Shown here: positions 33,232 through 41,685 of the stretch, in pieces | Layout: each line of letters opens with the position of its first letter | Numbering within the stretch: the first letter of the stretch is position 1 | Assembly (NCBI GenBank): GCA_964559455.1 | Contig: CAZLHO010000017.1 | Coordinates: forward strand, 1-50,816 | DNA from: CAZLHO01 sp964559455 | GTDB taxonomy: Bacteria > Krumholzibacteriota > Krumholzibacteriia > LZORAL124-64-63 | DNA: 50,816 bases | Direction of reading: 5' to 3' | Position numbers and translations under genes: made by a program | Notes under the pieces: generated by a model | Seen by the model: only the letters and a program-made list of their open reading frames with translations | Told to the model about the DNA's origin: nothing | Database searches by the model: none

Positions 33232-33732
33232 TCAGCGGAAGCGCGCCTTCGCGGCGCCCCAGGAGGGGACCGGGACGCCGGTGGTGATGGTGCCGTAGCA
33301 TTCGCCGAAGGTCGCCGGGCCGGGCATCGGATCGACGGCCTGGCCATGGTCGGGGATCGCGACCTCGAAGCGGGCCTCCCGCCATTCCTCCAGGCCTCCG
33401 TCCAGCATGTCCAGCCAGTGGAAGACCACGGTCCAGTCGCCGGGCGCCAGGCCGACGACCGCCAGGTCCAGGTCCATGCAGCAGCGGCAGCGGCAGCCGC
33501 GGACGGTCTCGACCTCGGTGACGTGCAGCTCGCGGCACTTGGCCGCATCGTCCACCGCCAGGTCGTAGCGGAATTCGGGGCAGCAGTTGTAGTAGCCGCC
33601 GAAGTGCGTGATCAGCAGGCCGTCGCCGGCCAAGGCGACGACGACCTCGTCCACGCAGCCGTCGTCGGCGCCGGCGGGCGCGGCCCAGGCGGCCGCGATC
33701 AGCAGGACGAGGAGCATCAGGATCGTGCGCAT
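33232..33732 (-). CDS. Secreted Cys-rich protein A
   Basis: 166 aa, no family recognised. Signal peptide about 1-22 (GADDGC follows). Ten or more cysteines after the signal: C26, a YYNCCPEFRYDL motif, CRELH, GCRCRCCMDLDL and a late GECYG. It shares layout and motifs with the neighbour at 33814 (YNCCPE-x-RYD and C-x-C-x-CC-x-DL), which makes them a duplicated pair. The ATG at 33732 has GGAGGG 6 nt upstream. The paired CC motifs could form disulfides or a metal site. Expression in the same direction as the neighbour suggests a two-gene unit; the function is unknown. Confidence 0.7.
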   Translation of the reverse strand: MRTILMLLVLLIAAAWAAPAGADDGCVDEVVVALAGDGLLITHFGGYYNCCPEFRYDLAVDDAAKCRELHVTEVETVRGCRCRCCMDLDLAVVGLAPGDWTVVFHWLDMLDGGLEEWREARFEVAIPDHGQAVDPMPGPATFGECYGTITTGVPVPSWGAAKARFR

Positions 33733-33813
33733 GTCTTCCCTCCGCGATCGGGTTCGCGCGGCAACGGGCCGCGCCCTCGCGGGTGGGGTCAGGGGTGGGA
33801 ATCCCCGCCCTTG

Positions 33814-34296
33814 CTAGTCGAAGATCACCTTCACGGCCCCCCAGGTGGGGACGCGGTCGGGCACGCCGGTGCTCGGGTCGTAGCAGGGGCCGCGCACCAG
33901 GTCGCCCTTGCCCAGGTCCAGGTCCTGCCCCAGGTCGGGGATCGTCGGCGCGAAGCTCCGCGTCTCCCACACGCCCGAGGCGTCGTCGAGCCAGGTGAAG
34001 TCCAGCAACCATTCTCCGGGCGCGAGGCCCGTGACGGTCGTCTGCAGGTCGAAGCAGCAGTAGCAGTCGCAGAGGCCCTCGACCTCGGTCTCGACGACGA
34101 CGATCGTTCCGTCGACGAGGGTCACGTCGTAGCGCATCTCCGGACAGCAGTTGTACCAGGCGCCGGTGTGGTCGATGAGGACGTCGGCGCCCTGGACCGT
34201 GATGAAGATGTCGTCGAGGCAGGCCGTCTCGGCGGGCGCCGGGGACGGTGCGGCGGTCAGGGCGAGCAGCGGCAGGGCGATCAGAAGCCGTCTCAT
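33814..34296 (-). CDS. Secreted Cys-rich protein B
   Basis: 160 aa, paralogue of the protein at 33232. Signal peptide about 1-22 (APA|ETACLDD). Motifs WYNCCPEMRYDVTL and LCDCYCCFDLQTTV match the neighbour, as does the C-terminal PTWGAVKVIFD against PSWGAAKARFR. The ATG at 34296 is chosen because GGAGGT lies 6 nt upstream. It lies upstream of protein A, 81 nt apart, with divergent peptidase genes beyond. Confidence 0.7.
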   Translation of the reverse strand: MRRLLIALPLLALTAAPSPAPAETACLDDIFITVQGADVLIDHTGAWYNCCPEMRYDVTLVDGTIVVVETEVEGLCDCYCCFDLQTTVTGLAPGEWLLDFTWLDDASGVWETRSFAPTIPDLGQDLDLGKGDLVRGPCYDPSTGVPDRVPTWGAVKVIFD

Positions 34297-34393
34297 GGAC
34301 GTACCTCCGTCATTCCCAGGGGAGGGTTCATGAAAAGAATGTATCATTTTTGCGCAAGCGACGCAAGAGTCCAGGGCTGGACGATCCCGCCGG

Positions 34394-34423
34394 TTGTCCG
34401 GGGGGGGCGGGCCTTGCTATAAT
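34394..34423 (+). promoter_or_regulatory. Promoter of the C25 peptidase gene
   Basis: TTGTCC (34394-34399), 18-bp spacer, TATAAT (34418-34423) with an extended TGC just before it. This is the best promoter in the window. The start would be near 34430, leaving a leader of about 175 nt before the ATG at 34605. Confidence 0.7.
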
Positions 34424-34489
34424 GAACGACGTCGAAAAAGCCCAATCGGAGCCGGTTGTTTCCGGGCCGGTGTGTCCGTAGATTCATGA

Positions 34490-34564
34490 GAGGAATCCGG
34501 AGCGTCTCTGCCTGCCTTCCCCGAGTTCACCCGAAGGGGGAGCCCCACGACGACCGGATTCCTC
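34490..34564 (+). promoter_or_regulatory. Structured 5' leader of the peptidase mRNA
   Basis: GAGGAATCCGG (34490-34500) can pair over 11 bp with CCGGATTCCTC (34554-34564), enclosing a smaller stem (CCTTC/GAAGG or CCCC/GGGG). The element lies in the 175-nt leader. It matches no riboswitch that I know; it may control translation or mRNA stability. The 308-bp intergenic stretch holds no other gene. Confidence 0.45.
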
Positions 34565-34604
34565 CATGTGCAGCCCCTGAAGGTGCTGAAAGGATCCCGC
34601 AGAC

Positions 34605-37600
34605 ATGGCCACGACCCGCCCTCTCGTCGCCGCACTCGCGGCGCTGTTCCTGGTCGTTCCCGCCGCCGTCGCCGCTGCCGACGGGCCCGACGCCCGTCCC
34701 AGCCTCGAGGTCGTCGGGCGAGCCGCCGACGCGCTGGTCTTCCGGGCCGTCCCCGGCGAGCTCTCGCTGACCACCGTCGAGACCGAGGCCGGGCCCTTCA
34801 CCCGCCTGACCATCCCCGGCTTCCACGTCAGCCAGGCCGAGGGCGAACCCGAACTGCCGATGATGAACCGCCTGCTGGCGATCCCCCGCGGCGCCACGGC
34901 GCGGGTCGAGATCCTTTCTGAACGGGTGCGCACCGTGGACCTGGCCGGTCGCGGCCCGGCCCGCCGGCTGCTGCCCCACCAGCCCAGCGTCGTCAAGCGC
35001 GACGACGCGCCGCCGATACCCTTCCGCCTGGATCCCGACGCCTACGCCCGGCTGCGGGTGGGCCGCGAGCCCGTGCGCGTGGTGCCCCTGGGCCGCCTGC
35101 GCGGGGTCGACCTGGCCCGGCTGGAGGTCTCGCCGGCGGCCTGGCTGCCCGGCGTCGACAAGGTGGAGGTCCATGACGAGTTGAGCTTCCGCGTCGTCTT
35201 CGACCGCCGGGCCGGCCGCGAGGCCCCGGACGCCCGGACCGCGACCGACGACGCCCTGTGGAGCCCCTTCTTCGCTCCCGTCTACGCCCGCTTGGCCGGC
35301 GACGAGACCCAGCACGACCTGCATCCCGACCTGGTCGAGGGCCGCGTGACCATGGTCATCGTCGCGCCGGCGAACTTCATGGCGGAGATGGCCGCCTTCC
35401 TGGACTGGAAGCGGGCCTGCGGCTTCACGGTGATCGCCGCCGAGACGGGCGCCCCCGAGGTCGGCGACACCGCCGAATCGATCCGCGACTTCCTGCACGG
35501 CCTCTACCTGGCCGCGACTCCCGAACAGCCGGCGCCGACCTTCGTGCTGCTGGTGGGCGACGTGGACCAGGTGCCGACCTTCCGCGGCGTCCAGTACAGC
35601 GCCACCGACCGGCCCTACTGCGACGTGGACGGCGACATGTTCCCGGACATGTACTACGGCCGCTGGTCGGCCGCGCTCCCTTCCCAGGTCGCCGCGATCG
35701 TCGCGAAGACCCTGACCTACGAGCAGTTGACCATGGACGACCCGAGCTACCTGGCGGAGGTCGTGCTGACCTCGGGCTACGACGTCTACAACGCCCCGCT
35801 CTTCGGCAACGGCCAGATCCGCTACGCGACGCAGGAGTACTTCAACCTCGACCGCGCGATCACCGCGCACGACTACCTGCACCCGGAATCGCAGCTGAAG
35901 GCCGCCGAGATCGTGGGCCGGGTCAGCGGGGGCGTGGGCTTCATCAACTACACGGCCCACGGCAGCCAGCAGGCCTGGTCGAACCCCGCCTTCACGCGCG
36001 TGGACGTCGACACCCTGAAGAACGCGGACGAGTACTGCTTCGCGGTGGGCAACTGCTGCCTGACCGGGGCCTACGACTGGATCAACCCGTCCAACGCCAA
36101 CGACAAGGTCAGCTTCGCCGAATCCTGGCTGCGGGCCCCGGGCAAGGGCGCGGTGGGCTACATCGGCGGCAGCAACAACACCTACTGGGACGAGGACTAC
36201 TGGTGGAGCGTGGGCGCGGTGCCCGCCGATTCGATCTCGGCCTACCCGACCTGGGAGCGCAGCGGACAGGGCGCCTACGACGGCCTCTTCCACGAGGGCG
36301 GCGAGGGGGCCTACGTCACCGCCGCGGCGATGATCTTCTGCGGGAACCTGGCCGTGACCGAGGCCGGCTCGCCCTGGACGGAATACTACTGGGACATCTA
36401 CAACCTGCAGGGCGACCCCAGCCTGGCGCCCTGGCTGGGCGAGCCGGTCGAGCACGCGGCGGTGCTGCCGCCGCTGCTGGCGCCCACGGCCCACACGCTG
36501 TCGCTGCAGGCCGAACCCGGCAGCTTCGTGGGCCTGACCCAGGACGGCGCGCTGCTGGCCGGCGGCGTCGTCGGCCCCGGCGGCGTCGCGGACCTGCCGC
36601 TGACCGGCGCGCTGGTTCCGGGCGAGGCGCGTCTGGTCCTCACCGGTCAGAACCGCGCGCCCCTGGACCTGACGCTGCCCGTCGTCCAGCCCGCCACGGC
36701 CGTCGCCGATCCCCAGACCGTGCCCGTGGCCACGCCGACCGCCGTCACCGTCACGGTGCGCGACGGCGAGACCGCGGCCCCTCTGCCCGGGATCGAGGTC
36801 TGGATCGAGGGCCTGGGCTTCGCCTCGGACGCGGCCACGACCGGCGCCGACGGCAAGGCGGTCGTCACGGCCGATTGCCCCTTCGGGCCGGAGGTGGATC
36901 TGGTCGGCCGCGATCCCGCCAAGTCCTACGAGGAGTTCCGGCAGCCCCTGTCCGTGGACGCCCAGCCGCTGGACAACCCCGGCCTGATGGTCTTCAACTC
37001 GCTGGGCATGACCGAGACCCTGCCGGTGAACATCGAGAGCTCGATCCTGGCCACCGCGGGCCAGAGCGGCTTCACCCTGTGGGTGCAGCCCGTTTCGGGG
37101 CCGCCGGTATCCACCCAGGATCCGGTCTTCGCCCTGACGCCGACTCAGACCGGCACGATCACGGCCACGATCGCGCTGGCCGGCCACGATCTCTACAGCG
37201 AGTCCTTCCCGGTGCAGCGGGTCTTCGGCCGCCTGGGCGGCCGCGTCTTCGCCGACGCCGAGGCGGCCCCGGGCGTGCGGGTGCTGGGCTACGGGCCGGA
37301 CGGCCGCCCGGTCTTCAGCGTGGTCACCGACGACCAGGGGCGCTACACGGTGCCCGGCGACCTGTCCGTGGGGCCCTACACGGTCTCGGTCGCGATCTTC
37401 GGCTTCGTGCCCCTGGAAGAGGAGATCTTCGTGGGCCTGGGCGCCAATAGCCGCGACCTGCTGCTGGCGCGCGGCACCGACGTCGTGCTGGACGGCCTGG
37501 TCTACGACCTGGAGTCCGCGGCGCCGCTGGCGGCCGAGCTCCAGATCTACCGCACCGACGAGCCCGTGCTCTACGCGCTGACCCGGACGCACGCCGACGG

Positions 37601-39014
37601 CTCCTTCTCCTTCGCGGGCCTGCCGATCGCCACCTACCGGGTCGTCGTGCGCGCGGCGGGCTACGTGCCCGTGGTGCGGCTGGTCGACGCGGGCGAGGCC
37701 GGCGCCACGGAGTACTTCCTGATGGAACCGGTGCGGGGCGACGTGCTGGTGCTGTGGGACGACGCGGCGCGCCGCATGGACAAGGACGACGATGCGAAGG
37801 GCGCCCCGGCGCGGACGATCCCCGCCCCGGCGCGGGCGGCCGCAGATCCCGTCGAGAACGGTCCCGGCCCGATCGCCGCGGACCTGGCCGCCCTGGGCTA
37901 CACCGTGACCGTCGATTCGGTGATGACCCGCGACCCGGCGGACTGGCCGGCGCACGACCTGGTGGTGGTGGTCACCGGGCGCGACGACCCGAACATCCTG
38001 GCCTACAAGACCCCGCTGGCCGTCGAGGCGGCGCGCGACACCCTGGAGGCCTACGTCGCCCGCGGCGGCAAGCTGCTGATCGAGGGCGGCGAGCTGGGCT
38101 ACGCCTGGGCCTACGGCGACCCGAGCTTCGCCCAGAACGTGCTCCACATCACGAACTGGCAGAGCGACGCCCACTTCGACATCACGTTGCCCGCCACGCA
38201 GCATCCGATCACGCAGGTGCCCCATGCGCTGCCCACGGTGATCGGCGTCGACGACCTGCGCTTCGCCGACGGCGACGCCGTGCTCGCCGAGCGCGACGTG
38301 ACCGTGGTCGGGTCGTGGGACACGCAGCCGACGACGGCCAGCCTGGTGGCCTACGATCCCACGCCCGAGACCCTGGGCGGCCAGATCGTCTTCCAGGCGG
38401 TGCGCTACGGCGTGATCGACCCCGAGCTGCGTCCCCTGCTGCTGCACAACTCGGTGAACTGGCTGCTGGCCCGCGAACCGGGCACGGCCGCGGTCGCCGG
38501 CAGCGTCACCCTGCAGGGCGCCGCCGAGAGCGGCGGGGTGCTGGTGCAGCTGGTGCCCGACGGCGGCGCCACCTTCACCGCCGCCGACGGCAGCTTCCGC
38601 ATCGAGCGGGTGAGGGCGGGCTCGTACAGCCTGCGCGCCGCCCATCCCGAGTGGGTCGAAGCCGGGGTCAGCGTGGCCGTGGCCGAGGGCGAGGAACTGA
38701 CCGGGATCGTCCTGAGCCTGCTGCCGGGCGTGCCCGCGGCGCTGCGCCTGCACGCCGTCTACCCGAACCCCTTCAATCCCGAGACGACGGTGGCCTTCGA
38801 CCTGCCGCGCGACGCGCGCGTCGAACTGGCCGTCTTCGACCCGCGGGGACGGCGGGTGAAGGTGTTGGTCGCCGGCGATCTGCCCTTCGGCTACCATCGC
38901 GAGAACTGGGACGGCCGCGACGACGCCGGCCGCACCTGCGCCAGCGGCGTCTACTTCGCCCGCCTGAAGACCGAGGGCCGCGACCTGACCCGCAAGATGA
39001 CCCTGCTCCGCTAG
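34605..39014 (+). CDS. Gingipain-like (C25) peptidase with C-terminal FlgD-like domain
   Basis: 1469 aa exported cysteine peptidase. Signal peptide about 1-24. A propeptide-like region (about 30-240) precedes the caspase-fold C25 domain (about 245-620): VLLVGDVDQVPTFRG, DRPYCDVDGDMFPDMYYGRW, INYTAHGSQQ with H452 and AVGNCCLTG with C484/C485. The 33-residue spacing of H452 to C485 equals the His211-Cys244 spacing of RgpB. Ig-like and carboxypeptidase-regulatory-like domains follow, and a glutamine-amidotransferase-like segment near 1040-1290 (GKLLIEGGELGYAW). The C-terminal NPFNPETTVAFDLP ... GVYFARLKTEG ... MTLLR is the FlgD-like sorting domain. ATG at 34605. Followed 29 nt later by an M14 peptidase. 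Confidence 0.85.
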   Translation: MATTRPLVAALAALFLVVPAAVAAADGPDARPSLEVVGRAADALVFRAVPGELSLTTVETEAGPFTRLTIPGFHVSQAEGEPELPMMNRLLAIPRGATARVEILSERVRTVDLAGRGPARRLLPHQPSVVKRDDAPPIPFRLDPDAYARLRVGREPVRVVPLGRLRGVDLARLEVSPAAWLPGVDKVEVHDELSFRVVFDRRAGREAPDARTATDDALWSPFFAPVYARLAGDETQHDLHPDLVEGRVTMVIVAPANFMAEMAAFLDWKRACGFTVIAAETGAPEVGDTAESIRDFLHGLYLAATPEQPAPTFVLLVGDVDQVPTFRGVQYSATDRPYCDVDGDMFPDMYYGRWSAALPSQVAAIVAKTLTYEQLTMDDPSYLAEVVLTSGYDVYNAPLFGNGQIRYATQEYFNLDRAITAHDYLHPESQLKAAEIVGRVSGGVGFINYTAHGSQQAWSNPAFTRVDVDTLKNADEYCFAVGNCCLTGAYDWINPSNANDKVSFAESWLRAPGKGAVGYIGGSNNTYWDEDYWWSVGAVPADSISAYPTWERSGQGAYDGLFHEGGEGAYVTAAAMIFCGNLAVTEAGSPWTEYYWDIYNLQGDPSLAPWLGEPVEHAAVLPPLLAPTAHTLSLQAEPGSFVGLTQDGALLAGGVVGPGGVADLPLTGALVPGEARLVLTGQNRAPLDLTLPVVQPATAVADPQTVPVATPTAVTVTVRDGETAAPLPGIEVWIEGLGFASDAATTGADGKAVVTADCPFGPEVDLVGRDPAKSYEEFRQPLSVDAQPLDNPGLMVFNSLGMTETLPVNIESSILATAGQSGFTLWVQPVSGPPVSTQDPVFALTPTQTGTITATIALAGHDLYSESFPVQRVFGRLGGRVFADAEAAPGVRVLGYGPDGRPVFSVVTDDQGRYTVPGDLSVGPYTVSVAIFGFVPLEEEIFVGLGANSRDLLLARGTDVVLDGLVYDLESAAPLAAELQIYRTDEPVLYALTRTHADGSFSFAGLPIATYRVVVRAAGYVPVVRLVDAGEAGATEYFLMEPVRGDVLVLWDDAARRMDKDDDAKGAPARTIPAPARAAADPVENGPGPIAADLAALGYTVTVDSVMTRDPADWPAHDLVVVVTGRDDPNILAYKTPLAVEAARDTLEAYVARGGKLLIEGGELGYAWAYGDPSFAQNVLHITNWQSDAHFDITLPATQHPITQVPHALPTVIGVDDLRFADGDAVLAERDVTVVGSWDTQPTTASLVAYDPTPETLGGQIVFQAVRYGVIDPELRPLLLHNSVNWLLAREPGTAAVAGSVTLQGAAESGGVLVQLVPDGGATFTAADGSFRIERVRAGSYSLRAAHPEWVEAGVSVAVAEGEELTGIVLSLLPGVPAALRLHAVYPNPFNPETTVAFDLPRDARVELAVFDPRGRRVKVLVAGDLPFGYHRENWDGRDDAGRTCASGVYFARLKTEGRDLTRKMTLLR

Positions 39015-39043
39015 CCCGGCGGACGGGGCCCCTGGAGGACGAC

Positions 39044-41614
39044 TTGGCCTACGCATCGCGCCCCACGATTTCCGCGCGCCCGCGACTGTCGCCGTGCGCT
39101 CTCGCCCTGCTGCTGTCGGCCGCTTTCTGCGCGGCCGTCGCCGCCGCCCCCGCGCCGGAATGGACCCCGCGCGTCTGGACGGACTTCCCGGTGCGCCTGC
39201 GGGTCGACGATGCGGCCGCCCTGCGCGACCTGCTGGCGCGCGCGCCGGTGGCCTCGTTCCATCGCGAGCAGATCCGTCCCGCTGCGGACGGCCGCGGCCT
39301 GGTCTGGGAGCCGCGGGTGACCGAGGCCGAGTTCGCCGCCCTGCGCGCGGCCGGCCTCGCTCCCGAGCGCCTGCCCGACCGCGAACGCGAGGGCCGGGAG
39401 CGCCTGGAGCGGCTGTGGGCCGAGCGGGCCGCCGCTCCGCGCCCGGCGCCGCCGCTGGATACCGGCGCCCTGGCCGTCCCGCCGCCGCCGGTCTACGGCA
39501 CCCACGCCGAGATCGGCGCCTGGCTGGCCCAGGTGGCCGTGGCCCATCCGGCGATCGCCGACACCTTCGTCTGGGGGACGTCGCCGCAGGGACGCGAACT
39601 GTGGGGCCTGGTGATCTCGGACAGCGTCGGCGTGGAGGAGCCCGAGCCCGAGGTGCGCCTGTCGGCGACGATCCACGGCAACGAACCCCCGGGCATGGAC
39701 CTGCTGCTGCGCCTGGCGGCCCTGCTGGTCGACGGCTACGGCGTCGATCCGGCGATCACGGCGCTGGTCGACGACACCGAGATCCACATCATGCCCCTGC
39801 ACAACCCCGACGGCTACGCCGCCGGCACGCGCCTGAACTCCGCCTTCGTCGACCTGAACCGCAACTTCCCCGGGCCCCAGGGTCCGCTCGTCCAGCAACC
39901 CGAGAACCAGGCCTTCATCGCTTACGCCCGCGCCCACAGCTTCGCGCTCAGCGCCAACCTGCACACCGGCGCGCTGGTCGTGAACTACCCCTGGGACTAC
40001 AGCTACGACCCGACGCCCGACGAGGCCTCGCTGATCCCCCTGAGCCTGGAGTACAGCAGCCGCAACCTGCCGATGTACAACGGGGTCTTCTCCCAGGGCA
40101 TCACCAACGGCGCGGACTGGTACGTGACCACCGGCGGCCTCAGCGACTGGACCTACGACGAGAGCGGCTGCCTGGACGTGACCCTGGAGCTCAGCGACGC
40201 CTACGCCCCCGCGCCCGCGGTGCTGGACTCGCTGTGGGAGAACAACCGGGCCAGCCTGCTGGCCTACGTCGACGCCGCCCGCTTCGGCGTGCGCGGCAGG
40301 GTCCTGGACCAGGAAGGCGGCGAGCCGCTGGCGGCCACGGTCACGGTGCAGGGCAACGCCAAGATCACGGCCACCGACCCGGACCGCGGCGACTACCACC
40401 GGGTGCTGCCCGCGGGGGTCTACACCTTGACCTTCAGCGCTCCGGACCACCTGTCGGCGACGGTCGCCGACGTGGCCGTGACCTGGGGACAGACCACGGT
40501 CGTGGACGTGGCGCTGGGCCCGCCGGCCAGGGGCTTCCTGATCGGCGAGGTCGTGGACGTGCTGGGCTATCCGCGCGAGGCCCAGGTCACCGCCTACGCC
40601 GAGCCCGGGGGCGCGCCCGCGGCCGTGACGACCAGCGATCCGGACTTCGCCGGCGCCTACGGCTTCGGCGATCTGGACCACGGCGCCTACCGCCTGGAGG
40701 CCGTCGCGCCGGGCATGTTCCCCGAGTCGGTCTACGCGGTGGTGGACGGCGCCGTCAACACGGCCCCGGACATCGTGATGTCCTTCGCCGGCGAGCACGC
40801 CGTCTTCGCCGACGCTTTCGAGCAGGGCCCCTGGGGCTGGACGGGGCAGTGGGCCCTGACCGCCGACGCCCACGGCGGCGACTACGCGATGACCGACACG
40901 CCGCTGGGCGACTCGGGCCGCAACGTGGACTGGCCCTGCACGATGAACGCCGGCTTCGACCTGAGCCTGATGGAGGCGGCCACGCTCTCGTTCTGGGCGC
41001 GGTGGTACCTGGAGGAGAGCTACGACGGCGTGCAGCTGCAGGTCTCGGCGGACGCCGGCGCGACCTGGGAGCCGCTGGCCACGCCCGGCGCGGGGACGGC
41101 CTCGGGCCTGGGGGCGCAGACTCCCGCCGGCGTTCCCTGCTACGACGGCGTCCAATCGGAATGGAGCCTGGAGGAGGCCGACCTGTCGCCCTGGCTGGGC
41201 GAGCCCGACGTGCGCCTGCGCTTCGTGATCCGGACCGACGGCGGGGTGGAATGGGACGGCTTCTATTTCGACGACCTGGCCGTGACCGGCTGGACCCGCG
41301 AGGGGGGCGGCACCGGCGTCGAGGGCCCGCCCGGGGCGCCCGCCCGCCTGGTCGGCGTCCATCCCAATCCCTTCAACCCGGCCGCCACGGTCCGCTTCGA
41401 CCTGGCCGCGCCGGGCCCGGTGCGCCTGGGCGTCTACGACGCCCTGGGCCGGCGGCTGCGCCGCCTGGCCGACCGCCCCTTCGCCGCCGGCGAGCACGCC
41501 CTGCGCTGGGACGGCCGCGACGGCGACGGCCGCCCGCTGCCCGCGGGCGTCTACCTGCTGCGCTTCGAGGCGGGGGGCGTGATCGAGTCGTCCAAGCTCG
41601 TCCTCGTCCGCTGA
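39044..41614 (+). CDS. Exported M14 zinc carboxypeptidase with C-terminal FlgD-like domain
   Basis: 856 aa. Start is a TTG at 39044 with GGAGGA just before it; no in-frame ATG gives a signal peptide, while this start yields MAYASRPTISARPRLSPCAL and a hydrophobic core cleaved near AAAPAPEW. Zinc ligands are H211 and E214 (IHGNEPPG) and H307 (NLHTGALVVNYPW); the catalytic Glu is E382 (LELSDAY). Two carboxypeptidase-regulatory-like beta-sandwich domains follow (RGRVLDQEGGEPLAATVTVQ and GEVVDVLGYPREAQVTAY), then an immune-activation-peptidase-like jelly roll (WDGFYFDDLAVTGW), and the final NPFNPAATVRFDLA ... LLRFEAGG ... LVLVR sorting domain. It would trim peptides released by the C25 peptidase encoded 29 nt upstream. 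Confidence 0.87.
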   Translation: MAYASRPTISARPRLSPCALALLLSAAFCAAVAAAPAPEWTPRVWTDFPVRLRVDDAAALRDLLARAPVASFHREQIRPAADGRGLVWEPRVTEAEFAALRAAGLAPERLPDREREGRERLERLWAERAAAPRPAPPLDTGALAVPPPPVYGTHAEIGAWLAQVAVAHPAIADTFVWGTSPQGRELWGLVISDSVGVEEPEPEVRLSATIHGNEPPGMDLLLRLAALLVDGYGVDPAITALVDDTEIHIMPLHNPDGYAAGTRLNSAFVDLNRNFPGPQGPLVQQPENQAFIAYARAHSFALSANLHTGALVVNYPWDYSYDPTPDEASLIPLSLEYSSRNLPMYNGVFSQGITNGADWYVTTGGLSDWTYDESGCLDVTLELSDAYAPAPAVLDSLWENNRASLLAYVDAARFGVRGRVLDQEGGEPLAATVTVQGNAKITATDPDRGDYHRVLPAGVYTLTFSAPDHLSATVADVAVTWGQTTVVDVALGPPARGFLIGEVVDVLGYPREAQVTAYAEPGGAPAAVTTSDPDFAGAYGFGDLDHGAYRLEAVAPGMFPESVYAVVDGAVNTAPDIVMSFAGEHAVFADAFEQGPWGWTGQWALTADAHGGDYAMTDTPLGDSGRNVDWPCTMNAGFDLSLMEAATLSFWARWYLEESYDGVQLQVSADAGATWEPLATPGAGTASGLGAQTPAGVPCYDGVQSEWSLEEADLSPWLGEPDVRLRFVIRTDGGVEWDGFYFDDLAVTGWTREGGGTGVEGPPGAPARLVGVHPNPFNPAATVRFDLAAPGPVRLGVYDALGRRLRRLADRPFAAGEHALRWDGRDGDGRPLPAGVYLLRFEAGGVIESSKLVLVR

Positions 41615-41637
41615 CCCGCTATTCGTCCTTCACGAAA

Positions 41638-41671
41638 ACGGCCCCGGGTCGCCCCGGGGCCGTCGTCTTTT
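41638..41671 (+). terminator. Terminator of the peptidase operon
   Basis: ACGGCCCCGGG / CCCGGGGCCGT, 11-bp perfect stem with TCGC loop (41638-41663), followed by CGTCTTTT. It lies between the peptidase genes and the convergent fad operon and may serve both. Confidence 0.8.
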
Positions 41672-41685
41672 CTCGCGACGCGGAT

